Source of the DNA: G963663315 sp963668255
Lineage (GTDB): Bacteria; Pseudomonadota; Gammaproteobacteria; Arenicellales; Poriferihabitantaceae
DNA length: 64,000 nt
Assembly (NCBI GenBank): GCA_965116595.1
Contig: OZ220708.1
Location: 2,604,001-2,668,000 of the forward strand
Direction of reading: 5' to 3'
Program-made: the position numbers and the translations under genes
In this document: piece after piece, positions 1 to 9,253 of the stretch
Numbering within the stretch: position 1 is the stretch's first letter
Layout: every line of letters begins with the position of its first letter
Notes under the pieces: generated by a model
Told to the model about the DNA's origin: nothing
Seen by the model: only the letters and a program-made list of their open reading frames with translations
Databases searched by the model: none

Positions 1-2
1 CT

Positions 3-923
3 TATCTTGAGCATCAGATTGCAGAATACTTTCCTCCACTGATCAGCGAAACCTATAGCAGTCAAATCCAGCAACATCGCCTCAAGCGGGAAATAATTTC
101 CACACAAATCACCAATAACCTGGTCGGCACCATGGGCACTACATTCCATTTGAGGCTGACCGACCTGACCGGCGCCCCGGTAGACAGGATTGCCGCATAC
201 TATGTTGCTGTAAGAGACATCACCAACAACCAGCAACTTTATGCACAAATCCAGGCCCTGGACAACCAGGTCGATACAGATGTGCAAATGCAGTGCTTCA
301 ATTACCTGACATCTGCCCTTGAGTCTTCCGTCGTCTGGTTGCTACGCAATACAACTGTATCCACCGATCTCGATTCCCTGGTCAATCGCTTCAAGGATGG
401 ATTCAACATACTGATGAACGATGCAGCATCGGTAATCGGCAACAATGACAATCGATATCAGTACAGACTTCATTACCTGGTCGAAAATGGACTGCCCGAT
501 GCCCTGGCTCACCAGATTTCTGCTCGCGTGACCCTGGTTAACGGCCTGGACATCATAGAGATCGCACACCAATCCGGACGATCTGTGGATTTCATAGGTA
601 AAATTTACTGTGGGATGGCCCGGAGTCTTGGCTTGTTCTGGTTGCAACAACGAATTTCGACTCTGCAGGTCGATAATGTCTGGCATGAGCGGTCTAAATC
701 CGGTTTATCCGCCGATTTGCGCAATCATCAATCGGAAATTGTTTCCATTATCAGCAGCCAATCCACTACTGAAGACCCGGAGGCGGCGCTGGCTAAATGG
801 CAGGAACGCAATCATGACGAAATCGAGAAACTCAAATCCATGACGACGGACCTGAAAAAGGAACCCGGGATTGATTTTTCAATGCTTTCAGTTCTTGTCA
901 GCGAACTGAGCCAGTTCAGATAA
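3..923 (+). CDS. NAD-specific glutamate dehydrogenase, C-terminal part
   Basis: The frame is open from the window edge to TAA at 921-923, giving the last 306 residues. The segment LKREIISTQITNNLVGTMG near the start is diagnostic of the C-terminal region of the large (about 1,600 residue) NAD-dependent glutamate dehydrogenases, which deaminate glutamate to 2-oxoglutarate in the cytoplasm. The rest is mostly helical, as expected for that region. The catalytic Rossmann domain lies upstream of the window. No operon partner is evident: chaC follows after about 100 bases with no clear terminator. The family assignment is firm; the state of the missing N-terminus is unknown. Confidence 0.88.
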   Translation, partial: YLEHQIAEYFPPLISETYSSQIQQHRLKREIISTQITNNLVGTMGTTFHLRLTDLTGAPVDRIAAYYVAVRDITNNQQLYAQIQALDNQVDTDVQMQCFNYLTSALESSVVWLLRNTTVSTDLDSLVNRFKDGFNILMNDAASVIGNNDNRYQYRLHYLVENGLPDALAHQISARVTLVNGLDIIEIAHQSGRSVDFIGKIYCGMARSLGLFWLQQRISTLQVDNVWHERSKSGLSADLRNHQSEIVSIISSQSTTEDPEAALAKWQERNHDEIEKLKSMTTDLKKEPGIDFSMLSVLVSELSQFR

Positions 924-1021
924 TTATTATTTCCGACATCGGCGAACTGTGTTAATTTCGCACCCCTTGCCTGATTGCCAACAGTCCGGCACAGGTACTG
1001 TATTTACATTGCAAGCTGGAA

Positions 1022-1582
1022 ATGACAAACTATTTCATAAATGCAAATATCGAGCTGCCGGATCAAAACCTGTGGGTGTTCGGTTATGGTTCGTTGATGT
1101 GGAACCCCGGATTTGATTACGAAGAATCGCGGCCGGCCAGATTATTCGGTTATCATCGCAGTCTCTGCCTTTGGTCGAATAAATACAGGGGAACATTGCA
1201 GAAACCCGGATTGGTGCTTGGACTGGCAGCGGGAGGATCATGTAAGGGAGTCGCCTTTCGGTTAAATGATGAAACCCGTAACCCGGAACTTGATTATCTC
1301 TACAAACGGGAAATGATCACCGATGCTTATCAACCTGTAGTCAAATCTGTTCATCTGGAAGGCGAGCAGGTTGTTCCGGCCCTGACCTTTACTTCCAGGA
1401 CCGGACACCCCCAGTTCGCGCCCGTAATGTCATTGGAACAAACTGCAAAAATCATAAATTGCGCCAGCGGCCCAAGTGGAACAAACATCGAATATCTAAT
1501 CAACACCGTTGCGCATCTGGATTTGATGGGGATCAGGGGCACTGACCTCCACAAGATTGCCGATACTCTCTCGTCGGCTTGA
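1022..1582 (+). CDS. chaC: ChaC-family gamma-glutamylcyclotransferase
   Basis: This 186-residue protein fits the ChaC family, which cleaves glutathione to 5-oxoproline and Cys-Gly in the cytoplasm. The substrate-binding motif VFGYGSLMWNPGF lies at residues 19-31. The likely catalytic glutamate is Glu97 in the segment YKREM, the position of the conserved REM glutamate. Length is typical. The ATG follows a weak purine stretch (CTGGAA). The next gene (HIT) starts 37 bases after the stop, so co-transcription is possible. In-family substrate preference (glutathione versus other gamma-glutamyl peptides) cannot be told from sequence. Confidence 0.85.
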   Translation: MTNYFINANIELPDQNLWVFGYGSLMWNPGFDYEESRPARLFGYHRSLCLWSNKYRGTLQKPGLVLGLAAGGSCKGVAFRLNDETRNPELDYLYKREMITDAYQPVVKSVHLEGEQVVPALTFTSRTGHPQFAPVMSLEQTAKIINCASGPSGTNIEYLINTVAHLDLMGIRGTDLHKIADTLSSA

Positions 1583-1619
1583 CGAGCGCGCCTTTATTCT
1601 CAACCTTACTGAAATCACC

Positions 1620-1979
1620 ATGACCGAAGACACTCTGTTTACCAAGATAATCAACAAGGAAATTCCGGCGGACATTCTGTACCAGGATGACCGGGCCACC
1701 GCGTTCCGCGATATTCACCCCCAGGCGCCCACCCATGTCCTGATCGTCCCGAACAAACCGATCCCTTCGGTCAATGACATCTCGGAAGAGGACGAAGCCG
1801 TTCTGGGACATTTATTCATAGTGGCGCGTAAGCTGGCCCGCGAGGAAGGCATTGACGAGGATGGTTATCGGTTGTTGATCAATTGCGGCAGGCATGGCGG
1901 GCAGGAGGTCTACCATCTTCACATGCACCTGTTCGGTGGCCGGCCACTGGGAAGAATGCTGTCAAAAACCAATCTGTAA
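1620..1979 (+). CDS. hinT: HIT-family purine nucleotide phosphoramidase
   Basis: The 119-residue product carries the histidine triad as HLHMHL at residues 99-104 (His99, His101, His103) followed by the FGGRPLGRM tail. The N-terminus TLFTKIINKEIPADILYQDD is that of HinT-like proteins, which hydrolyse AMP-lysine and related phosphoramidates. I chose ATG 1620 because family similarity begins there; an open frame runs upstream to 1557 but overlaps chaC and has no family match. It converges on ispF with 34 bases between stops, where a GC-rich palindrome sits. Confidence 0.88.
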   Translation: MTEDTLFTKIINKEIPADILYQDDRATAFRDIHPQAPTHVLIVPNKPIPSVNDISEEDEAVLGHLFIVARKLAREEGIDEDGYRLLINCGRHGGQEVYHLHMHLFGGRPLGRMLSKTNL

Positions 1980-1982
1980 GTT

Positions 1983-2001
1983 CCCGGAGGCAGCTGCCGG
2001 G
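1983..2001. terminator. possible bidirectional stem-loop between convergent genes
   Basis: CCCGG at 1983-1987 pairs with CCGGG at 1997-2001, and the loop contains the self-complementary core GGCAGCTGCC. It sits between the convergent stops of the HIT gene and ispF, a natural place for a shared terminator. There is no T-tract on either side, so classical intrinsic termination is doubtful. Confidence 0.3.
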
Positions 2002-2013
2002 ATTGTCGGTCTG

Positions 2014-2484
2014 TTACCGCTCTATCAACACGACGGCCTGGGCCGCTATCCCTTTTTGCTCCCCGACATAACCGAGTCCTTCTGTGGTTGTGGCCTTGAT
2101 GTTGACCTGATCCCGGTCAAGTCCAAGGTCCCCGGAAATATAACCAATCATGGACGGGATATAAGGGCGAAGTCTGGGTTTCTCGGCAATGATGGTGCAG
2201 TCGAGATTACTGATTCTCCAGTTGTCCTGGTGCAATCTGTCTGCGATTTCCCGAAGTAGCTTCCGACTGTCGATATTCTTGAATTTTTCGTCTTCAGGTG
2301 GAAAGTGGATACCGATATCGCCTAATCCTGCAGCGCCCAGGCACGCATCACAAATCGCATGAACAAGTACATCCGCATCCGAATGACCCGCCAGCCCCGT
2401 TGGCCATTCGATTTCAACCCCGCCCAGTATCAATTTGCGCCCCTTCACCAGGGCGTGAACGTCATAACCTGTGCCTATTCTCAT
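2014..2484 (-). CDS. ispF: 2-C-methyl-D-erythritol 2,4-cyclodiphosphate synthase IspF
   Basis: The protein has 156 residues, the usual IspF length. It opens with MRIGTGYDVH, where Asp8 and His10 are metal ligands, followed by AGHSDADVLVHAICDA with the third ligand histidine and the GLGDIGIHFPP segment. It forms the cyclic diphosphate intermediate of the MEP isoprenoid pathway. Its ATG overlaps the ispD stop by one base, so the two are translationally coupled. The usual gammaproteobacterial neighbours ftsB, truD and surE are not present. Confidence 0.95.
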   Translation of the reverse strand: MRIGTGYDVHALVKGRKLILGGVEIEWPTGLAGHSDADVLVHAICDACLGAAGLGDIGIHFPPEDEKFKNIDSRKLLREIADRLHQDNWRISNLDCTIIAEKPRLRPYIPSMIGYISGDLGLDRDQVNIKATTTEGLGYVGEQKGIAAQAVVLIER

Positions 2485-3191
2485 TATTGAAATGCCTGCA
2501 AAACGACTTCCATCAAGTCAAGATCACTCTGTACCGTCACTTTGATACTGGCCGGATGGCCTGTCACCAGCATCGGTCGAATCCCGATCACTTCCACAGC
2601 CATGGATTCATCAGTGACACTTAAGCCCAAAGACCTGCTTTCGTCGATACCATCGATCAGATCACTGATTCTGAATATCTGGGGAGTATAAGCTCTCCAG
2701 AACCGATTACGCGGGACGGTATCGCTTATCCTGCCATTTTCATCCGCGACCTTCAACGTATCCGCCAGGCCTCCCCCCAGAACAGCGCCGCTCTGGTTGT
2801 CATTTGCCTCATCCACCAGGTTCTCGATATCCTGCTGCAGGATACAGGGCCGGACCGCATCATGCACCAGCGCCCAGTCACTCTCCGATACATTTTGATG
2901 TTCGAGAAGAAAATCCAAGCCGTTTCGAACTGTATCCACTCGTTCTTCCCCGGCGGCATAAACCCCCAGCATTCTGGCATGAGAAAACGAATGATCCTGC
3001 CACCAGTGATCCGAATCTGCAACTCCAACGACAACCCCGTCAATCGACGGACTGGAGCAAATCCGGGACAATGTGTGATGGATAATCGGCTTGCCGCAAA
3101 CTGACAGGTATTGTTTGGGTTTATCTGTCCCCATCCGCCTACCCACCCCGCCTGCTGGAATTATCGCCCATACCTTGTTTTGTCGTCTCAT
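2484..3191 (-). CDS. ispD: 2-C-methyl-D-erythritol 4-phosphate cytidylyltransferase IspD
   Basis: The 235-residue product has the nucleotidyltransferase signature IPAGGVGRRMGTDKPKQY at residues 11-28, including the conserved Arg/Lys pair that binds CTP. VHDAVRP and TDES follow as expected. It transfers CMP to methylerythritol phosphate in the MEP pathway, one step after IspC and two steps before IspF, which it precedes in the same operon. It is transcribed divergently from mfd across only 57 bases, so the two promoters must overlap or lie back to back. Confidence 0.95.
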   Translation of the reverse strand: MRRQNKVWAIIPAGGVGRRMGTDKPKQYLSVCGKPIIHHTLSRICSSPSIDGVVVGVADSDHWWQDHSFSHARMLGVYAAGEERVDTVRNGLDFLLEHQNVSESDWALVHDAVRPCILQQDIENLVDEANDNQSGAVLGGGLADTLKVADENGRISDTVPRNRFWRAYTPQIFRISDLIDGIDESRSLGLSVTDESMAVEVIGIRPMLVTGHPASIKVTVQSDLDLMEVVLQAFQ

Positions 3192-3196
3192 TTCGT

Positions 3197-3225
3197 CTGA
3201 TGCATTTTCGAGAGGAATTTATAAT
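3197..3225 (+). promoter_or_regulatory. candidate mfd promoter
   Basis: A perfect TATAAT lies at 3220-3225. The hexamer 17 bases upstream (CTGATG, 3197-3202) matches the -35 consensus only weakly. A start near 3232 would leave a leader of about 17 bases before the chosen mfd TTG. Confidence 0.45.
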
Positions 3226-3248
3226 CATGGGGTACAATCCGATCCCAT

Positions 3249-6200
3249 TTGCCAAGGCTACCACAGATTTACACAGTGCGAGATACCCTGCAGAACTCCT
3301 CTTTACTCAATCCCCCACTCCCTGAAAAGAACCGAAACGTAACCTGGTCCGGGCTTCATGGCTCTGCCGTCGGAATGGCGCTGGTCGAAGCGGCAAATAA
3401 ATATAACGGCGTTTTGGTGGTGGTGGTGGAGGACCAGCATCAGCTTGAGATACTCGAAGCTGAAATCAGGTATTTTCATAACAATCAAGCTGAAATACCG
3501 GTCATGATTTTCCCGGGGTGGGAATGTCTGCCCTATGATGTGTTCTCACCGCATCAGGATATTATTTCCGAACGCCTGAAAATACTTGGAGCCCTGCCGG
3601 ATTTGCAGCGAGGAATCGTTCTGTTGCAAACCACTAATCTGATGCAGAAACTGCCGCCGGTGGATTATGTCGCAGGTCACTCATTTTCACTTGAAGTCGG
3701 CCAGAAGGTCGGGATGAACAACCTGCGGAATCAACTGACCAATGCCAACTACGCATCGGTGCACCAGGTGGTATCGCCAGGGGAGTACACCGTGCGGGGT
3801 GGGCTGCTGGACGTTTTCCCAATGGGTTCCAATGCGCCCTTTCGCCTGGATTTTTTCGATGAGGAACTTGAGTCCATCCGCTGGTTCGATCCGGAGACTC
3901 AAATATCGACGAATAATGTCAGTCGGATTGAACTCTTGCCAGCCAGAGAGTTTCCAATGACTGAACAGAGTATTGCATTTTTCCGCTCGTCTTTTCGAAA
4001 ACAATTTGAAGGGGATCCCAGGGCCCAGCATGTGTACAGCCAGGTTTCATCAGGACATGTACCAGCTGGCGCCGAATTTTTCTTTCCCCTCTTCTTTGAA
4101 GAAACCGCCTCATTATTCCAGTACCTGCGCGCTGATTCGGTATTTGTGCTATCGACACAGTTCGATGATGCCTGCTCTGCCTTCTGGGCTGAAATCAATG
4201 ACCGCCATGTCAATGCCAATCACGATACGACCAGGAAAGTATTGCCTCCCGGTCAGGTCTGGCTGAACCACGACCGGATGCGGTCCGAAATCTCGGAATA
4301 CCCGGTCATCAGGCTGCAAAATCCGGATTTTCCGGGCGATCCGGACAGTCATTGGGTTGCAACATCCGGTCGCAACGTACAACTGCCGGTGGATTCACGT
4401 AAGAAATCCCCATACCATGAACTGCTCTCCCATTTGAACCGGACAAAAAACAGGATATTGATTGTTGCCGAAACTCCGGGCAGACGCGAAGCGCTCGACG
4501 GTATGTTGAGGGCAAATCAAATTGTTCCGAATCAAGTCAATGATTATCAATCCTTCATATCAACCGATCATAACGGATTGTCGATGACCGTCGGTTCACT
4601 GCAACGAGGTTTCAAATCGGATTTCGCCGGAATCGAAATTATCTGCGAAAGCCAGTTATATGGGGAGAGGGTTTATCAGCGTCGACATAGAAACCAAAAA
4701 TACCGCGATCCCGAATCGATCATCAAATCCTTGACACAATTGAGTATTGGAGATCCGGTTGTTCACATTAAACATGGTGTCGGGCGCTACATGGGGCTAC
4801 AGATTCTCGACATCGCCGATGAACAGACTGAATTTCTGGCGCTCGAATATCAGAATAACGATAAATTGTACGTTCCGGTTATTTCCCTGAATGTCATCAG
4901 TCGATTCACCGGAAGTTCGCCAGAGCACGCTCCGCTGCATCGACTCGGCGCCAACCAGTGGGAAAAAGCGAAAACACGCGCCCGTGAAAAGGCTTATGAT
5001 GTAGCTGCCGAATTGCTTGAAATTGAAGCCATCAGAAGTACCCGTAAAGGTAATATCCACGATATCAACCCTGAGGAGATGGATCGTTTCGCCAGTCAGT
5101 TTCCATTTGAGGAAACGCCGGACCAACAACAGGTGATCGAAGAAGTCATATCGGATTTAAAGTCTGCTGACCCGATGGATCGACTCGTATGCGGTGATGT
5201 TGGCTTTGGCAAAACCGAAGTCGCGCTGCGGGCCGCATTTATTGTCGCCAATTGCGGAAAACAGATTGCCTTGCTGGCGCCGACCACCCTGCTCGCACAA
5301 CAACACTATCTGTCGTTTGTTGATCGCTTCGCAGACTGGCCCATCAATATTGCAATGCTGTCCCGATTCAATACCAGGACACAATCCTCTGAGACACTGG
5401 CTCGCATGAAAAACGGCAACATCGACATTGTTATCGGCACTCACCGACTATTACAGGAAGATATCCGGTTTTCCGATCTGGGATTGCTGATCATCGATGA
5501 AGAACATCGTTTTGGCGTCCGTCAGAAGGAACGGTTTAAACGATTGCGCAGCCAGATAGATATACTGACACTGACCGCAACACCGATTCCGCGCACCTTG
5601 AACATCACGATGGCCGGAATGCGATCAATCTCGATAATTTCGACCCCTCCGCTGAACAGGACGTCGATCAAGACTTTTATCCGGCAATGGGACATGGGAT
5701 TGATCAGAGAGGCCGTCTTAAGAGAGATTCGCCGCGGCGGCCAGGTGTTTTTCCTGCACAACACGGTACGCACTATTAAATCCATGGCCGAAGAACTCAA
5801 AGAACTGATCCCCGAAGCCAAAATTGATATCGGTCATGGACAGATGCCGGAAATGCAGATGGAAAGAGTAATGCAGGATTTTTATCACCAGCGGTTCAAT
5901 CTTCTGGTTTGCTCGACGATTATCGAAAGCGGCATCGATATTCCATCAGCAAATACTATTATCATAAACAGGGCTGATCGATTTGGCCTGGCACAGCTCC
6001 ATCAACTGCGCGGCAGGGTCGGTCGATCCCACCATCAGGCATTTGCTTATCTTTTGATTCCCGGCAGGAATCAAATAACCCGCGATGCTGAAAAACGCCT
6101 GGATGCCATTCTTTCGATGGAAGACCTGGGAGCCGGATTTGCCCTGGCGTCACATGACCTTGAAATTCGGGGCGCTGGTGAATTGCTGGGTGAAACCCAG

Positions 6201-6770
6201 AGCGGATCGATCGACGAAATTGGCTTTTCCCTGTACAGTGAATATCTGAATCTTGCCGTCACGGCAATCAGGGACGGTGTTCTTCCGAGCGAAGACAATG
6301 TGCTCCTGCCTGAAAAACAATCGCAGGTGGACTTGCATCTCCCGGCGCTGTTTCCTCAGGATTATCTCGCAGATACCCACGCCCGACTCATATTTTATAA
6401 AAGAATTTCGAATTCAGAAAACCTGGAAGCACTTCAGGAACTGCAAATCGAAGCGATTGACCGCTTTGGCCTGTTGCCGGATCAGGCTAAAAATCTGTTC
6501 GAAATTACAGCTCTTCGATTGCGTAGTGCGCAACTGGATATAAGGAAAATCGATATCAATGAAAATGGTGGACTGATCGAATTTCATCACAATTCAGTGG
6601 TCAACCCGTCAACCATCTTCTCGCTGATCCAACGCTATCCTGACCGATACAGGATGGCCGGGTCGAATGCCATCCGAGTCACTGCCGATTTGAGCAACCC
6701 CGGGAAGCGATTCGACTTTGTCGACCAGGTACTGGACATCCTGCAACAATCCGCCATTGAAAAAGACTGA
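3249..6770 (+). CDS. mfd: transcription-repair coupling factor Mfd
   Basis: This 1,173-residue protein has full Mfd length and order: the UvrB-homology region, the RNA-polymerase interaction domain around residue 500 (IGDPVVHIKHGVGRYMG), then the RecG-like translocase. Walker A is GDVGFGKTEVAL near residue 650, the DEEH box is IIDEEHRFGVRQKERF near 748, and LTATPIPRTLN follows. It removes stalled RNA polymerase from lesions and recruits UvrA. The start is not certain: TTG 3249 is the first in-frame codon; GTG 3276 is the alternative. csiV follows after about 100 bases, an arrangement I remember from Pseudomonas. Confidence 0.95.
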   Translation: MPRLPQIYTVRDTLQNSSLLNPPLPEKNRNVTWSGLHGSAVGMALVEAANKYNGVLVVVVEDQHQLEILEAEIRYFHNNQAEIPVMIFPGWECLPYDVFSPHQDIISERLKILGALPDLQRGIVLLQTTNLMQKLPPVDYVAGHSFSLEVGQKVGMNNLRNQLTNANYASVHQVVSPGEYTVRGGLLDVFPMGSNAPFRLDFFDEELESIRWFDPETQISTNNVSRIELLPAREFPMTEQSIAFFRSSFRKQFEGDPRAQHVYSQVSSGHVPAGAEFFFPLFFEETASLFQYLRADSVFVLSTQFDDACSAFWAEINDRHVNANHDTTRKVLPPGQVWLNHDRMRSEISEYPVIRLQNPDFPGDPDSHWVATSGRNVQLPVDSRKKSPYHELLSHLNRTKNRILIVAETPGRREALDGMLRANQIVPNQVNDYQSFISTDHNGLSMTVGSLQRGFKSDFAGIEIICESQLYGERVYQRRHRNQKYRDPESIIKSLTQLSIGDPVVHIKHGVGRYMGLQILDIADEQTEFLALEYQNNDKLYVPVISLNVISRFTGSSPEHAPLHRLGANQWEKAKTRAREKAYDVAAELLEIEAIRSTRKGNIHDINPEEMDRFASQFPFEETPDQQQVIEEVISDLKSADPMDRLVCGDVGFGKTEVALRAAFIVANCGKQIALLAPTTLLAQQHYLSFVDRFADWPINIAMLSRFNTRTQSSETLARMKNGNIDIVIGTHRLLQEDIRFSDLGLLIIDEEHRFGVRQKERFKRLRSQIDILTLTATPIPRTLNITMAGMRSISIISTPPLNRTSIKTFIRQWDMGLIREAVLREIRRGGQVFFLHNTVRTIKSMAEELKELIPEAKIDIGHGQMPEMQMERVMQDFYHQRFNLLVCSTIIESGIDIPSANTIIINRADRFGLAQLHQLRGRVGRSHHQAFAYLLIPGRNQITRDAEKRLDAILSMEDLGAGFALASHDLEIRGAGELLGETQSGSIDEIGFSLYSEYLNLAVTAIRDGVLPSEDNVLLPEKQSQVDLHLPALFPQDYLADTHARLIFYKRISNSENLEALQELQIEAIDRFGLLPDQAKNLFEITALRLRSAQLDIRKIDINENGGLIEFHHNSVVNPSTIFSLIQRYPDRYRMAGSNAIRVTADLSNPGKRFDFVDQVLDILQQSAIEKD

Positions 6771-6873
6771 ACCCCAGGACCCGTGAACCGGATCAGTCAG
6801 ATCCAACAATTCAACTCAATTTTCAGTACAATATCACTGTAATCAGCCTACAATAAAACCTGCGAATTTCCCG

Positions 6874-7563
6874 TTGAAAATATTCAGTCAAAGTACCTGT
6901 TCGTATACCCTGGGAAGCCTGTTTATACTACTGATCCTGACAGGAATCTCCCAGACTGCACAGGCCAGGGATTATGCAATTGAAGTGATCGTGTTCGAAC
7001 AGGCACGGGGTGATTCCGACAAGGATGCCGCTCAAGATGAAAAATGGGATTTTTCAGACAGAAAGATCTCCAGCAGTCTGCAACATATGGTAACGCTTGA
7101 ATCCAGGTCGGATGATTTCCAGTTCGAGACGACACTGGACCGGCTTGATCCGGCACATCGACAGTTGATCCAGGCAGGACACCGCATATTGCGGACTGCA
7201 AGATGGGTTCAGCCGTCCGCGGTTTATCAGCATGCGCCGCTGATCTCTTTGGGGCTGGTCAATACTGCACTGGCTTACGGGTTCGTTCGAGTCTATAAAA
7301 CCTCACTCATTTATACTGATATTGATCTGCAATATTCGCCAGGGAATCCAACGGGAAATACATTGTCAACACTGTCGCCGGTTTTGTCGACACCAGTCAC
7401 TGCCGAGGCACAGGCTGACAGTGATTCCTCCGTTCCTTTTGACAACCTGCCGGAACACTATTTCCTGTCAGAAAAAAGAAGACTGAAGTTCAAGGAAATA
7501 CATTACTTCGATCATCCCAAAGTCGGTGTAATACTGGGTATATGGCCTGTTGCCACAACCTGA
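6874..7563 (+). CDS. csiV: CsiV-family periplasmic peptidoglycan-binding protein
   Basis: The 229-residue product begins with a clear signal peptide (about residues 1-31, hydrophobic core LFILLILTGIS, cleavage after QAR or AQA), then YAIEVIVFE, the typical start of mature CsiV proteins. The C-terminus LSEKRRLKFKEIHYFDHP and the final GILGIW-like strand also match. In Vibrio cholerae CsiV supports PBP1A-dependent cell-wall synthesis. Start is TTG 6874. The family was assigned from these motifs and its place directly after mfd. The enzyme role, if any, is unknown. Confidence 0.75.
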   Translation: MKIFSQSTCSYTLGSLFILLILTGISQTAQARDYAIEVIVFEQARGDSDKDAAQDEKWDFSDRKISSSLQHMVTLESRSDDFQFETTLDRLDPAHRQLIQAGHRILRTARWVQPSAVYQHAPLISLGLVNTALAYGFVRVYKTSLIYTDIDLQYSPGNPTGNTLSTLSPVLSTPVTAEAQADSDSSVPFDNLPEHYFLSEKRRLKFKEIHYFDHPKVGVILGIWPVATT

Positions 7564-7578
7564 CAAATCTCGATCAGT

Positions 7579-8340
7579 TCAGTAATGTTCCAGGATTTTC
7601 AAGGCATCCAGGGTCACCCTTGACAGATTTTCAGCTATCGTCGCCATCGAAAAACCATCGGGGTCCCGCCCGGCAGCGGCATTCACCACCAGGGCTATCG
7701 ATCCGTAGGCGATACCGAGTTCCCGGGCCAGCCCCGCTTCCGGCATGGCTGTCATTCCAACAATATCTGCGCCATCTCGTTCAAGCCTGTTTATCTCTGC
7801 TGCGGATTCAAGTCTTGGGCCTTCGGTAACTCCATATACTCCGCGATCGATACAGGGCACTTTGGCCGATTTTGCTGCATCGATCAGTTTTCTGCGAATC
7901 GAGTCATTATACGGATAGGTGAAATCAACATGCTGAAAATTACTGTCGATAAACTCAAGACCACTCCCCAACCCGTCATAATAGGTATGTGACCTGTTGC
8001 AGGTATAGTCAATGATCTGATCCGGAATCACAATAGAGCGGGGAACGCAATGATCAGAAATACCTCCTACCGCCGCCAGGGAAATAATTTCCCTGATCCC
8101 CAACAGCTTGAATCCATACATGTTTGCACGATAGTTGATTTTATGTGGCGGGATGCTGTGAGCTTCACCGTGCCTTGGCAAAAATACAATATTCTTCTGA
8201 CGAAAATGCCCGGTCAAATAGGCATTTGACGGTTCTCCATACGGAGTATTCAGTTGCTGGCGCTCACTGATAGAGAAGTCCCCGAGCTGCTGAAATCCAC
8301 TGCCGCCTATCACACCAAGTTCAGGTCTGGTCATGGGCAT
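7579..8340 (-). CDS. S-methyl-5'-thioinosine phosphorylase (MTIP)
   Basis: This 253-residue protein belongs to the MTA/purine nucleoside phosphorylase family: LGVIGGSGF at the start, FLPRHGEAHSIPPHKINYRAN with phosphate ligands, and GMTAMPEAGLARELGI near the C-terminus. It resembles the Pseudomonas enzyme that splits methylthioinosine to hypoxanthine and 5-methylthioribose 1-phosphate. In Pseudomonas this gene also lies close to mfd and csiV, which supports that call over MtnP. GTG 8343 and ATG 8334 are alternative starts. It follows the rmlA-like gene by 22 bases and converges on csiV. Confidence 0.82.
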   Translation of the reverse strand: MPMTRPELGVIGGSGFQQLGDFSISERQQLNTPYGEPSNAYLTGHFRQKNIVFLPRHGEAHSIPPHKINYRANMYGFKLLGIREIISLAAVGGISDHCVPRSIVIPDQIIDYTCNRSHTYYDGLGSGLEFIDSNFQHVDFTYPYNDSIRRKLIDAAKSAKVPCIDRGVYGVTEGPRLESAAEINRLERDGADIVGMTAMPEAGLARELGIAYGSIALVVNAAAGRDPDGFSMATIAENLSRVTLDALKILEHY

Positions 8341-8365
8341 CACGTTGACTCACTTCCCGTCCATC

Positions 8366-9253
8366 TTATAGCGCCGAGGCCGCAGCCCTGCTATCCGGTA
8401 ATCCCGCCAGATAGTAACCATACTCATCATTCCTGAATTCATCAGCCAGTTTTTCAAGTTGTCCATCATCAATATATCCCATTCTCCAACACGCTTCTTC
8501 AGGGCAACATATCTTGATCCCCTGGCGTTTTTCGATAGCCTCGACAACTCTGGCGGCATCCAGCAACGACTCATGGGTGTCCATATCCAGCCAGGTCATG
8601 TCCTGGTTGAATACCTCCACCGACAATGCACCATCATCAAGATAGGTTCGATTCAGATCGGTTATCCCCGGTTGATTGCATCCGGAGGTTGTCAACGACC
8701 GTACCCGCTCTGCCACGGTATCATCATAAAAACCCAAACCAGTTACGGCATATCCGGATTCTGGCTGCACCGGATTTTCTTCAAGATCACAGGCCTTGCC
8801 GTTTTTGTCAATGGTCACTACGCCATAAGGACCGGGGGCGTCAACCTGGCAGGCAATGATTCGTGCGCCCCTTTTGAGGGTTGCAACTTTGTGCAGGCTC
8901 TCTGACAGACCAGGCCCGTAAAAAATATTATTCCCCAATACCGATGCACAAAGATTGTTACCGATAAATTCAGAGCCAACGGTAAACGCCTCAACCAGGC
9001 TCCTGGATTTTGCCAGAACCGCATAGGACAGACTGATACCCCATTTGCCGCCATCAGACAGCAATCGCTGATATCCCGGCGTATCCTGCGGAGTTGAGAC
9101 AATCAGGATATCCTTTATCCCGGATAGCAGCAACGTAGACAAAGGATAGTAAATCATCGGTTTGTCATATACCGGTACAAGCTGCTTCGGTACAGCAAGC
9201 GTGGCTGGCCACAACCGGGAACCCGTCCCCTCCGCCAATATGATTCCTCTCAT
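8366..9253 (-). CDS. RmlA-like nucleotidylyltransferase with altered active site
   Basis: Over 295 residues it follows glucose-1-phosphate thymidylyltransferase RmlA closely (VPVYDKPMIYYPLST, ILIVSTPQDTPGY, YAVTGLGFYD, CCPEEACWR). Many near-invariant catalytic positions differ: LAGG is LAEG (Glu8), the QPSPDGLAQ loop is LAKSRSLVE (80-88), the metal-ligand Asp of LGDNIFYG is Asn108, the sugar-contacting Lys of EEKP is Asn160, and LDTGT is LDMDT (222-226). No rmlB, rmlC or rmlD is present nearby. Its start overlaps the hldD stop by four bases (ATGA). It may be a non-catalytic or re-purposed member rather than a normal dTDP-glucose synthase. The family is certain, the activity is not. Confidence 0.8.
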   Translation of the reverse strand: MRGIILAEGTGSRLWPATLAVPKQLVPVYDKPMIYYPLSTLLLSGIKDILIVSTPQDTPGYQRLLSDGGKWGISLSYAVLAKSRSLVEAFTVGSEFIGNNLCASVLGNNIFYGPGLSESLHKVATLKRGARIIACQVDAPGPYGVVTIDKNGKACDLEENPVQPESGYAVTGLGFYDDTVAERVRSLTTSGCNQPGITDLNRTYLDDGALSVEVFNQDMTWLDMDTHESLLDAARVVEAIEKRQGIKICCPEEACWRMGYIDDGQLEKLADEFRNDEYGYYLAGLPDSRAAASAL

